Shown: in pieces, positions 46,265 through 54,672 of the stretch | Position numbering within the stretch: the stretch's first letter is position 1 | Layout of the letters: every line of letters starts with the position of its first letter | Virus record (IMG/VR): IMGVR_UViG_3300009130_000014 | Span: 25,607 to 89,606 of that record | Direction: 5' to 3' (one strand) | DNA length: 64,000 bases | From: a virus | The notes under the pieces: model-generated | Seen by the model: only the letters and a program-made list of their open reading frames with translations | The model's database searches: none | What the model was told of the DNA's origin: nothing | Position numbers and translations under genes: made by a program

Positions 46265-46949
46265 ATTTACACTTTTTTAATTCTTCTTTAAATTCTTTAT
46301 TATCTAATATTCTTTTATCTGTTTCGCTCTCTATAGTAAATATTAATTTCCTATCTTCATCATTTTCAACAGGTATAAACTTAGGAACAGGTGCCTGAGT
46401 AACAAAAATAATGTTATCATCAGGTATTATTTTCTTACATCTTTCATTTCCTTGTTTATCAGAATTACCTGTTAAACAATCTTGAAATGCTTTTATATAA
46501 GGCCAGGCCCTATTGTCTATATCCCATAAAGACTTACTACTAACTTCTTTTATTGTATCATGAATTTCCATATTTATTTTTATAGGAAACTTAGATAAAT
46601 CAATAGGGTCTAATTTATTAATGTATTCTTTAAATTGATTTTTAATTTCAGTAAGAACTTTATTCCTTACATGAGAACTGACTTCTCCATTATAAATCTT
46701 TTGCCCATTAATAGTAACGAATTTAGGTGTTCCTGCTGCTTTAGGATTAGCTATAACTACTTCATTCTTTTCAATATCTACTAATAAGGTTTTCCCTTTA
46801 ATTACTTGCCATTTATATTTAGAAGGATCTGCATACTTCTTTGCTATTGGCTCTTTTTTACCTTTTTCGTAGTATTTTTTATTTCTAGAATTACTTAGTT
46901 TAACTTTTCTAATATATTTTGGTATTTCTATAGTTATGAGTTTTTCCAT
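46230..46949 (-). CDS. RusA-like Holliday junction resolvase (239 aa)
   Basis: The segment 'DIDNRAWPYIKAFQDCLTG' (about residues 143-161) followed by 'IIPDDNIIFVT' (about 175-185) matches the D-x-D-N ... D-x-L ... D-D core of RusA-family endonucleases, whose aspartates bind metal at four-way junctions. The N-terminal 90 residues are basic and longer than in E. coli RusA (about 120 aa total), as in other Bacteroidota phages. It would resolve recombination or replication intermediates before packaging. It follows a terminator hairpin, so it may begin a separate transcript. Confidence 0.7.
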   Translation of the reverse strand: MEKLITIEIPKYIRKVKLSNSRNKKYYEKGKKEPIAKKYADPSKYKWQVIKGKTLLVDIEKNEVVIANPKAAGTPKFVTINGQKIYNGEVSSHVRNKVLTEIKNQFKEYINKLDPIDLSKFPIKINMEIHDTIKEVSSKSLWDIDNRAWPYIKAFQDCLTGNSDKQGNERCKKIIPDDNIIFVTQAPVPKFIPVENDEDRKLIFTIESETDKRILDNKEFKEELKKCKYEFQRISQGSK

Positions 46950-46962
46950 AATAAATGAAAGA

Positions 46963-46979
46963 AGGGGTCCTAGACCCCT
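46963..46979 (-). terminator. Intrinsic terminator-like hairpin after the rIIB-like gene
   Basis: A seven-base stem AGGGGUC/GACCCCU with a three-base loop, then a U-rich stretch (UCUUUCAUUU). It stands between the rIIB-like stop and the RusA-like start. The U-tract is imperfect, so termination may be partial. Confidence 0.6.
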
Positions 46980-46985
46980 ATCTCC

Positions 46986-48179
46986 CTAAAGTGATTTTAA
47001 TTCGTTAATTTCTTTAGTTCTTTCGTCATTATCTTTTTCATAACCTTCAAGAATTTCTTTTGTAATCTTAGCCCAAGCTTTGTCTCCTTGCTTAGCGTAA
47101 TCGCTAGAATGATAGATATTATGATCCAAAGCTACCAAGCTACCATATACATAGTATTCTAATACTCTAATAGCCTTATCTCCTGCATAATCAGGAATAG
47201 CTCCTATATTCATAGGATTAACAAAACAAGTATGGATATCAGATCCTCCCCAGTTAGCTATATAGCTTAAACCTCCTAAATGCAATCCTTTCTCACATGA
47301 AGCATGATCGTTTATATTCACATAAGACCAATCCGGTAATCTATGAGTACATCCTATTTTAATAAAATGTCCTGGCTCTGTATAACCATTTGGACCTTCA
47401 CAATAGAAAGCATCTCCGTTAAATCCTTGTATGTAAGGTATAAAGATTCTATCTTCGGCCTTAGTAGCCTCTCTCTCATCTGTTTCAGATAATATAGTTC
47501 CTGTGTCAGGACAGAAAGTTTTCTTAGTTTTATACCTAGGAACTTTTACAATATTACCGTCTTCGCCTTCTTCATATTTATCTAAATATTCATTAGAGGT
47601 TTTATAACAAGCAAGTAAGCCTTCTTGTGTAATCTTAACTTCATAAGTTTTAGATTTTTCAGTAGCTTGTTCTTCTCCTAGACCTTGCTCCATATATTCT
47701 TCAACTTTTTTAGGATCAACGTAAGTCATAGTAATATACTCACAGTATCTTCTGAAGAATTCTTGAGCTACTGGTCCCCCCATCATCATCTTAGGATTCT
47801 TTAATAGCCATTTAAGATTTTTAATCAGTGGATCTACAGAAATTCCTTTATCCATAGATTGTTTCATATAATCTACAATAATACTAGGTAAAGGAAGACT
47901 ATAAAGAGTTGTATCATTTAACTTTAAATAGTACTCTTTAGTATAAATTTCGTAAGTTAATTCAGGATGAAAAGCTTCTACCTTTTCTTTTAAATTTTCT
48001 TTACTTAACTCTTCTACTTTTTCTAAAAGATCATTTAATTCTTCCATTGTAGAAACTTGCATAGATTCTTCTGAAATTTTAATTAAATTTTCAAATTTCT
48101 CTTTAGAATATAACAAGTTATACTCTTTGTCTCTACACGATACAGAGATATTATCTCCAATTTGATTTACGATTATCAT
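46986..48179 (-). CDS. rIIB-like protein (397 aa)
   Basis: The C-terminal part contains 'CEKGLHLGGLSYIANW' (about residues 305-320) and 'FVNPMNIGAIPDYAGDKAIRVLEYYVYG', matching the conserved 'C-x-x-G-L-H ... V-x-P-x-d-v-x-a-v-P ... R-V' end of T4 rIIB. The central segment 'KITQEGLLACYKTSNEY' also fits. It lies 19 bases after an rIIA-like GHKL-ATPase gene, as rIIB follows rIIA in T4. In T4 the rII proteins are membrane-associated and counter host or prophage exclusion; the biochemical role is still unclear. The pairing makes the assignment convincing; function in this phage is inference. Confidence 0.75.
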   Translation of the reverse strand: MIIVNQIGDNISVSCRDKEYNLLYSKEKFENLIKISEESMQVSTMEELNDLLEKVEELSKENLKEKVEAFHPELTYEIYTKEYYLKLNDTTLYSLPLPSIIVDYMKQSMDKGISVDPLIKNLKWLLKNPKMMMGGPVAQEFFRRYCEYITMTYVDPKKVEEYMEQGLGEEQATEKSKTYEVKITQEGLLACYKTSNEYLDKYEEGEDGNIVKVPRYKTKKTFCPDTGTILSETDEREATKAEDRIFIPYIQGFNGDAFYCEGPNGYTEPGHFIKIGCTHRLPDWSYVNINDHASCEKGLHLGGLSYIANWGGSDIHTCFVNPMNIGAIPDYAGDKAIRVLEYYVYGSLVALDHNIYHSSDYAKQGDKAWAKITKEILEGYEKDNDERTKEINELKSL

Positions 48180-48198
48180 ATTTATTAGTTATTGTTTA

Positions 48199-50772
48199 TT
48201 ATTTTACATATTTAAGTTCTTTCCAAGATATAATCTCTTTTAATAACATGAGCAATTCTGGATCTATATTGGATTCAGGTTTAGTTAACGCAGGAATGTT
48301 ATTAAATAAGACCTTAATAGGACTGCTATAACCTTCTAGTTTATTGCAAATATCGGTAATATCCTTGTTTATTGCAAGGCCCTTTTTGAATCCTTCGAGC
48401 TCTGTGTCTGTTAAATCAGAGTTCATATTTTCTTGAACTTTTTCTACTAAATCCAAGAATTTTACAAATTCTTCATAATGCTCACTTATTCCAAATCTTC
48501 CATAATAACCCTTAAGACTTACATGATACTTACGCATATAATTACATAAAAGAGTATAATCTTCATATACTGAATTATCTAAAGCATTGTAATTTTGCAT
48601 AAAGCTTAATTCGTTAAACGACGATTCTAATTTTCTTGCGGTGTTCCAATGTACTACTGCATTATCCATAACAATTTCTTTTTCTCCGTTTTCTTCTTTA
48701 ATGACTCCAAAAAAGTCATTAATATGACTGTGCATCTTGAAATGCTTTTTGTTACTTTTTGAAATAAAAACTAACTTATATTCATTATTATAAAACTCAT
48801 CATATTTGCTTTGTTTATATAATAAATGAGCAGCAAAGTGCAATTTAGATTCGTCTTCTTTAAATCCATAATACAACTTACCTTCATATTTAGCTACTTC
48901 TCCTATTTTAGGTTCTTTCTTAGATTTAGTAAAAGTTTTATAATCTGATACTTCATGCCACTGAGGACGTATCTGTAAAGTATTACAAACTACTCTATTT
49001 TCTAGTTCACGTTTTTCAGCAGGAGTTAATTCAGCTTCTACTTTTTGCTCTTCAGCCTTAACCTCTTTTTGTTTTAAAGTATCAATCCATTCTTGAGGAA
49101 CATCTACTTCCTCATAAGAATTATACAATTCAGAAGATTTGATAAGAGCTAAAACAGAATCTCTGTTTTTAATAGTAGAGTAAACTCTTTTATTATTTTC
49201 AGACTTATCCTGGTAGGAAGCTATTATTTTATCATCCGATAATGGTCGTATGTTATAAAAACAATCTCCTTCGTATTGATCTGCAATATATAGATCTCTA
49301 TACTTAGAAACAGTGTCTGTTCTAACATAAACTTTATTTACATCAATAGAGCCTATGCTGACATCTTCCCTTTTAACTTTATGCTTATAATCTTTTTTAT
49401 CAAAATACTTAACACATCTTTGAACAGAAAAACCATCAAATAATATAGTTTGATATTTCAGCTTAGTACCATTATACTTTGGAGTAAGGTTAGATATTTC
49501 AAGTATATTAGATAGTCTAGAAATAACGTTATTACCAGAACTTCTTAACATTGATCTACATGCGTCTAACCATTTCAGAAAATCAGTTTCCTTTAACTCT
49601 TCTTCTAAAATAGAAGTAGCTTCTTCTTGAGCATCTTGGAATCTCTTTTTAAGAAAGTCTCTAGTGGCAGGAGTCCATCGAACTGATTCTCTAGACGGAA
49701 CTACGTCTATTCCTTCGTTTATGACTACTTCATTACCTTCTTCATCCTCAGTTACTTGACGAATAGGACATTTAATACCTATATCACCATACATATCCTG
49801 AAGCTCCATTTCTTTAAAATCTATAAAGCCATAACACACACCTGATTGAGTATCAACGTTTTTACCCCCTTTTACAATTACTACATGAGGCTTACTATAC
49901 GGTGAGCTTTTGGCTAATATGATATTTTCAGAATTATGAATAACATCTGCTTTAAAATGATGTTGATGTCTATGCCCACTTACCGACTCTATAAAGAACT
50001 CAACATTATTAAAATATAATAACTGATTTTTTACAGCTCTTATATAATCATGCTTGTGATGTTGCATACAAGGAACTTCTATGGTAGTATAATTTTTACA
50101 ATCTACCTTTTCTCCAAATATTACATATCCGTCACTGAATGTATGAGGCACATTAGACTCTCCTGTTTCTAAATTCAAGCTTCCAATTAAAGAATTAATT
50201 TTTCTATTAAATACTTTAATCTTATACTTAACTTTATTATATACTGTTGTTAATATATAATATTCAGAACCTGTTGCTAAGCCTACCTTGGCCCCTAGAC
50301 CGTATGCCCCAAGACTATCCGTTCTACATCTTTTGGTAGAATAACCTAATTGAAGTACACCTTCAAGTCTAGATTGACCTATCCCTACTCCGTGATCAGT
50401 AACTGTAAATAAATCACATCTTCCTGTTCCTTCTCCTTCTTTATAAACAATTTCTACTTTGTTAATTTTACTAAAATTATCTAAATTATAGTATCCAGGA
50501 TTCCATTTTGAATCTTCATATAAATCCCCTTCTCTATTAATAAAATAATCTTCGGGCTTAGAATCACCTGATAATATTTGTATTGCTTTTTCTTTTTCTA
50601 TTTGAGAATCTACTGCATTTGCAGTAAGTTCTCTAACTGTACTATCTATAGGTTTAGTATATTGTTGAGCTTGAACGATATCCATGATCATTCCTGTAGC
50701 TGCTGTATTAATACCTCTTTTATTACCTTTAGTACCTTTTATTTCTTTAGTTTCTATATCTTGTATTGCCAT
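48199..50772 (-). CDS. rIIA-like protein with GHKL ATPase domain (857 aa)
   Basis: The N-terminal domain has GHKL (Hsp90/gyrase/MutL-type) motifs: N-box 'RELTANAVDS' (residues 47-56), G1 'DHGVGIG' (126-132) and G2 'GAYGLGAKVGL' (155-165). T4 rIIA has the same kind of N-terminal ATPase domain and is about 725 residues; this is 857. The C-terminal half is charged and of unknown fold. It is followed by the rIIB-like gene. rIIA/rIIB are needed in T4 to grow on lambda lysogens expressing RexAB, so a counter-defence function is possible here but not shown. Confidence 0.75.
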   Translation of the reverse strand: MAIQDIETKEIKGTKGNKRGINTAATGMIMDIVQAQQYTKPIDSTVRELTANAVDSQIEKEKAIQILSGDSKPEDYFINREGDLYEDSKWNPGYYNLDNFSKINKVEIVYKEGEGTGRCDLFTVTDHGVGIGQSRLEGVLQLGYSTKRCRTDSLGAYGLGAKVGLATGSEYYILTTVYNKVKYKIKVFNRKINSLIGSLNLETGESNVPHTFSDGYVIFGEKVDCKNYTTIEVPCMQHHKHDYIRAVKNQLLYFNNVEFFIESVSGHRHQHHFKADVIHNSENIILAKSSPYSKPHVVIVKGGKNVDTQSGVCYGFIDFKEMELQDMYGDIGIKCPIRQVTEDEEGNEVVINEGIDVVPSRESVRWTPATRDFLKKRFQDAQEEATSILEEELKETDFLKWLDACRSMLRSSGNNVISRLSNILEISNLTPKYNGTKLKYQTILFDGFSVQRCVKYFDKKDYKHKVKREDVSIGSIDVNKVYVRTDTVSKYRDLYIADQYEGDCFYNIRPLSDDKIIASYQDKSENNKRVYSTIKNRDSVLALIKSSELYNSYEEVDVPQEWIDTLKQKEVKAEEQKVEAELTPAEKRELENRVVCNTLQIRPQWHEVSDYKTFTKSKKEPKIGEVAKYEGKLYYGFKEDESKLHFAAHLLYKQSKYDEFYNNEYKLVFISKSNKKHFKMHSHINDFFGVIKEENGEKEIVMDNAVVHWNTARKLESSFNELSFMQNYNALDNSVYEDYTLLCNYMRKYHVSLKGYYGRFGISEHYEEFVKFLDLVEKVQENMNSDLTDTELEGFKKGLAINKDITDICNKLEGYSSPIKVLFNNIPALTKPESNIDPELLMLLKEIISWKELKYVK

Positions 50773-50773
50773 T

Positions 50774-51019
50774 TCAATCTTTCCATTCGTGTTTTATAAA
50801 CGCTTTACTTTTATGCCAAGTATGTTGTACAGTATATTCTTTGACAGTAAAAGGTTTTACAGGAGAGAACGCAGGTTCTCCGTCTACTACCCCGCAAAAG
50901 TATCCTTTCTTAAATACTGCTATATCTTTTTTACCATATTGTTTTAACATACGACTGTATAAAACCTTATCCCCTATTTTACATTCATTTAAATCAAAAT
51001 CTAATATTGTTTTTCGCAT
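50774..51019 (-). CDS. Small hypothetical protein (81 aa)
   Basis: A basic protein with a short beta-type start ('NECKIGDKVLYSRMLKQYGKKDIAVFKKGYFCGVVDG') resembling an SH3-like barrel and a Lys/His-rich end. The ATG lies 19 bases inside the end of the primase gene and the stop is one base before the rIIA-like gene, so it belongs to the same operon. No family recognised. Confidence 0.45.
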   Translation of the reverse strand: MRKTILDFDLNECKIGDKVLYSRMLKQYGKKDIAVFKKGYFCGVVDGEPAFSPVKPFTVKEYTVQHTWHKSKAFIKHEWKD

Positions 51020-51972
51020 AATTCCATAATTATTTTTTTGCTTTTTATTCCTATGTTTTTATACAAATCTGTACAATCCTTGCCTCCGTAATCTTTAGTT
51101 TTAAATCTACCATTAGTTAAGAATATGTAAGGTAAATTGTATAACTTTTTCATTTTATTAACTGATCTAACTCCTGTTAAATCAAAATCATAAAACAAAA
51201 GTATTTTATCGAATCTAGAAGATAACTCTTCATATTGAGATTGAGATAAAATACTAGATTCGCTTGCAGGAGCTACAGCCCAGATATCTAATTGATATAA
51301 AAACATGACATCTTTTAAAGATTTAGTAATGATTAACAAATCACCTGTTTTAGGTAATTGAAAATATCCTTGAAGTCCTTTAAAATTACCTAAGAATCTA
51401 TAATCTTCTCTTAAAGGAAAATATAATTTATGAAAACCGTTAAAATAATAACCGTAGCCAGGATCTTTTTCAGAATAAGTATAGATTAGTTTATCATTTA
51501 CCCACCCGTATTCAATAGGAGATGATTGATAAAAATCTAAAGTTGTTTTTGTTATTCCATAAGAATCCCAGTATCTTATATCATATAAGGTAAAATCTTT
51601 CCATTTTACTTTTATATCAGATATGATAGGTCTTTTCTTTTTAGGTTTTATTATAGGTAGTTTATTGATATTGGAATCTTTAAGATTAAAATCATTTGCT
51701 ATAATCTTACAAGCATCCCAAAAAGAACAAGAATACATTTTCATTACTATATCAAAGCAATTACCTGAAAAATGTCCTGCCCAATCTTTAAATATGATTA
51801 TCCCTTGAGGTGTTTCTCGAAAAGTACAAGTAGGATTAGAGTCCTCACGAAGAGGACTTCTAAACCTATCATTGTAATCTACTTCAAATCCTAAATATCT
51901 ATAGAATATTTCCTCTTGAGATAATCTACTTAAGATGAACTCTTTGTTTAGCTCAAAAGAAAAGTCAAACAT
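51001..51972 (-). CDS. DnaG-type primase with TOPRIM domain (323 aa)
   Basis: The first ~90 residues ('FRSPLREDSNPTCTFR ... IFKDWAGHFSGNCFDIVMKMY') resemble the N-terminal region of phage DnaG-type primases but lack a clear four-cysteine zinc ribbon. The TOPRIM part shows 'LLIITKSLKDVMFL' (about 212-225) and 'ILLFYDFDLTG' (258-267); D-x-D is retained as D262-F-D264, while the catalytic glutamate usually found in 'ITEGExD' is Ser218. The same replacement is, as far as I remember, usual in crAss-like primases. It makes RNA primers for the family B polymerase. It lies one base after the SSB-like gene's end and overlaps the next small gene. Confidence 0.75.
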   Translation of the reverse strand: MFDFSFELNKEFILSRLSQEEIFYRYLGFEVDYNDRFRSPLREDSNPTCTFRETPQGIIIFKDWAGHFSGNCFDIVMKMYSCSFWDACKIIANDFNLKDSNINKLPIIKPKKKRPIISDIKVKWKDFTLYDIRYWDSYGITKTTLDFYQSSPIEYGWVNDKLIYTYSEKDPGYGYYFNGFHKLYFPLREDYRFLGNFKGLQGYFQLPKTGDLLIITKSLKDVMFLYQLDIWAVAPASESSILSQSQYEELSSRFDKILLFYDFDLTGVRSVNKMKKLYNLPYIFLTNGRFKTKDYGGKDCTDLYKNIGIKSKKIIMELCEKQY

Positions 51973-51973
51973 T

Positions 51974-52567
51974 CTATAAGTCGAAAGGAGTTTCGTCAGT
52001 AATATCTTCTAAACCTGATTCCTCAGATAACCCATCATTAGATGGAGCTCCAGAATCAGGAACGGCTCCATATTCACTCATAGGCTTAACTCTATCTCTA
52101 GGAACTCTATTGTTATCTAATGCCGTTCTAAGATACAAACTAGCAGGCCTTAAATCTGAAGAAATAACATCTGTAAAAATAGGAAATTCACAATATGTAT
52201 CATTGTTGTATTTATATACAATTTTTAACTTACATTCTGCTCCTATATTTTGAGAAAGTAATCTAGCAGCATTTTCATATAATTTTTCTATTGTATTACC
52301 TTTTAGCCCAGCCATTTGATCTTTAGGTACTAATGCTGCAATAACATGCTTGAACCTACCTTCTTTCCCTTCTTTAACAGGACCTTCATCAAATTCATTA
52401 GGCCAATATTGTTGCTTAAAAGAACCAGTATCGTCACCTGTACCTTTAAAGGTAACTTCTAATCTCCCATCGTTAATTTCTACTTTTTCTAATTTTGCAG
52501 GAATATTAACTCCTGGTTGCATTGCTACAAATGATTTAGATTCTTCTACTTCGCTAAAATCGAACAT
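51974..52567 (-). CDS. Probable ssDNA-binding protein-like (197 aa)
   Basis: The N-terminal ~145 residues are beta-rich and include 'KLEKVEINDGRLEVTFKGTGDDTGSFKQQYWP', consistent with an OB-fold but not diagnostic. The C-terminal ~50 residues are acidic and disordered, ending 'DITDETPFDL', like the D-D-D-I-P-F tail by which SSB recruits partners. The primase follows by one base and the Sak4-like ATPase is upstream, all replication proteins. A hairpin lies in the 106-base gap before this gene. SSB role is inferred from the tail and neighbours. Confidence 0.5.
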   Translation of the reverse strand: MFDFSEVEESKSFVAMQPGVNIPAKLEKVEINDGRLEVTFKGTGDDTGSFKQQYWPNEFDEGPVKEGKEGRFKHVIAALVPKDQMAGLKGNTIEKLYENAARLLSQNIGAECKLKIVYKYNNDTYCEFPIFTDVISSDLRPASLYLRTALDNNRVPRDRVKPMSEYGAVPDSGAPSNDGLSEESGLEDITDETPFDL

Positions 52568-52612
52568 ATTATTTTTATTTTATTAGTTATTATGAATTAT
52601 TATTTAATTAAA

Positions 52613-52638
52613 CATGGTTGTTTTACAGCACAACCATG
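52613..52638 (-). terminator. Hairpin between the two SSB-cluster genes; possible weak terminator
   Basis: A perfect nine-base stem (CATGGTTGT with ACAACCATG; loop of eight bases) sits in a 106-base gap. On the minus strand an AT-rich but not U-only stretch follows, so termination strength is doubtful; it may instead protect an mRNA end or hide a ribosome site. Confidence 0.45.
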
Positions 52639-52673
52639 AAAGCCTTTGTAAATTTCAACCCAGAGGGAGAAAA

Positions 52674-53168
52674 TTAGTTTTGATGACCGAAATTCTCTTT
52701 TTCTTGTGCTTCAGAAATGGCTTCTAACACAGAATAAACTTCTTCTACTTCTTCGTCTTTTACTATATCTTCAAGCTCTTCTTCTATCCCTAAGTCGTCT
52801 TTTGTATCTGCTCCATTTTTAGTCTGAGATAACTCAAACCACACATCATTAGTCATAGGATTAACTACACCCTCGCCTGTAACAGCCCATTCGGAATTTT
52901 TACCTCCTAAAATAGTAGCAATATTTTGATGAGTAAATTCTCTTTTTGAATTTAATGAGCGACCAAGACCTTCTTGTTTGGTAGCATAAATAGCTACTTG
53001 TCCATCTTCAGGATTTCTGCTAATCATTAAAGTATGATCCGAAGTCATTTTAAGTTTAGCATAAGCTTCGCCTGAAATTCTAATTTTGTTATTAGAGAAG
53101 ATTTTTAAATCAGCTAATTCTACAGATGATTTATTAGTTTCGTTTTGGAATTTGTTAAAATTAAACAT
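52674..53168 (-). CDS. Conserved replication-block hypothetical protein with acidic tail (164 aa)
   Basis: It begins 'MFNFNKFQNETNKSSVELADLKIFSNNKIRISGEAY', is beta-rich to about residue 120, then strongly acidic ('DDLGIEEELEDIVKDEEVEEV'). Both size and layout recall single-strand DNA-binding or helper proteins encoded next to Sak4-like ATPases, though no signature is present. The gene has its own A-rich leader and is followed by a hairpin, which suggests separate expression control. Function unknown. Confidence 0.5.
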   Translation of the reverse strand: MFNFNKFQNETNKSSVELADLKIFSNNKIRISGEAYAKLKMTSDHTLMISRNPEDGQVAIYATKQEGLGRSLNSKREFTHQNIATILGGKNSEWAVTGEGVVNPMTNDVWFELSQTKNGADTKDDLGIEEELEDIVKDEEVEEVYSVLEAISEAQEKENFGHQN

Positions 53169-53219
53169 GTTTATTTTATTTATTTAGTTTGTTGTTAAAT
53201 TAATTAATTTTTTTTTGTA

Positions 53220-53897
53220 TTACTCGTAGTAAGCGTCTATTTTCTCTACTACATACCCTAAATCATTAGGTATGAAATCTTCAAACATCCCTTCAGGAGA
53301 TTTAGCTGTAGTACTTCCATCACTGTTTGTAACAAAGCCATATTTGCGAAATCCATCTTTATCTGATTTAATTTCGGTAAATAATACTATGGTAAATAAA
53401 CCTTCCATAGTCAGAGTGTTATCGACTAATTTACCAATTGTTTTCATCTTACGGAAAGGTTTAAAATCTTCCGTGATAGTTTCATCGTGATTAATGACAA
53501 AGATTTTTAAATCATCACGTAATCCCGCGGCTTCAATTAAAGGATTAGCTATATGCTGACCTATCTCGGCAAACTTATTAAATCCACTCTCGTTAGCTCT
53601 TTTAAAGTATTCAAATGCACCTAAATAGTTATAGTCGTCAATAACTACATTTTTAATTTCAGGTCTGTCTTTGCTTACTTTTTTGAGCATTCCAATAACT
53701 TTACTGTACTCTTTAGTTTGATAATAATTACCCGAATTACCTCCATCTGCTAAAGGTTTATACTTAGAAGAGAAGCCTTTCATCGGAATCTTCTTTCCAG
53801 TAAGAGATATTATACAACTTTCTTTTGGATCCAGACCCATTAAAGATCTAGTTTTTCCTGATCCGCTCGGACCTACAATAGCTACTAATTCTGCCAT
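53220..53897 (-). CDS. Sak4-like RecA-type ATPase (225 aa)
   Basis: Walker A 'GPSGSGKT' is at residues 9-16 and a Walker B-like 'NVVIDDYNY' follows at about 82-90; later 'LKIFVINHDE' fits the sensor strand. At 225 residues this matches Sak4/AAA_24 phage ATPases, which promote single-strand annealing with SSB. In crAss-like phages such a gene usually lies among the SSB and primase genes, as here. It is flanked by AT-rich leaders on both sides. Family call is good; recombination role is from the family. Confidence 0.7.
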   Translation of the reverse strand: MAELVAIVGPSGSGKTRSLMGLDPKESCIISLTGKKIPMKGFSSKYKPLADGGNSGNYYQTKEYSKVIGMLKKVSKDRPEIKNVVIDDYNYLGAFEYFKRANESGFNKFAEIGQHIANPLIEAAGLRDDLKIFVINHDETITEDFKPFRKMKTIGKLVDNTLTMEGLFTIVLFTEIKSDKDGFRKYGFVTNSDGSTTAKSPEGMFEDFIPNDLGYVVEKIDAYYE

Positions 53898-53915
53898 TTT
53901 GTTTTTTTATTTTAT

Positions 53916-54672
53916 TTAATTATTAATTACAGGTATTCCTTCTTCTTGAGATAATATATGCTTGAATACTTCAGGTTCCATTTCCTCAAAGTCAAACGTA
54001 TTTAATTTATTATAAACAGGTATAGTTAAATCAGTGGCTCCTGATCTTTGCTTTACTAGTTCAAAATATACCATTTGATATACATCTCCGTCATTTTCAA
54101 TTTTATATCTAGTAGGTAAACTATTAGAAGTATATTTATGAAGTCCTAATCTTGCAGGAATATGACTAAATAATATATAATCAGAGCATTGTTCTATTGA
54201 ACTAGCTCCAAATAAACAACTAGTATCAGGTCTGTGCATATCACTATTTTGTATTCTAGGTACGGATTTTATTTCCCTGTTCATCTGACTTAATACAATA
54301 CCTACTGAATGCCCTCCATTAGCTGCTATATATTTCTTAGCGTCTACTAATAGTAGCATTAGTGCATCTATTCTTTCTTTTTCAGATTGTCCATCTTTAC
54401 CTTTCACTAATAATGCATGATCAATTTCATAAATAATAGTTTTATTCTCAGGTTTACATTCATTTTCCCAATAATATACTATTGAATCTGCTATCTTTTC
54501 AGGAGTAGCAGACACGTCTATGAAATCAATATCACGTTCACTCATACTTGTATAAAGCTCTTTTAAAGCTTTAAATGTCTCTTCTTCTAACGGCTCATCT
54601 ACTGAATATAATTTCTTTAAAGACATTCCTGTATCTGAAACAACACTTCTTGCTATTTGCTGATGGCTGACC
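53916..54672 (-). CDS. dnaB: DnaB-type replicative helicase, exon 2
   Basis: This is the second exon of an interrupted helicase. Reading upstream of the internal Met (MSLKKLYS) gives 'VSHQQIARSVVSDTG', which continues the FNFEM motif encoded by exon 1 with correct phase. Visible motifs: a Walker B-like 'TIIYEIDHALL', 'GIVLSQMNRE' (the DnaB 'qLnR' motif) and 'KQRSGATDLTIPVYN' (the conserved 'KxRnGxtg' element) near the end. Joined exons give 347 residues, only the ATPase domain; the DnaB N-terminal helical domain is missing. It unwinds the fork ahead of polymerase. Exon boundary was placed from phase, motif alignment and the group I rules. Confidence 0.8.
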
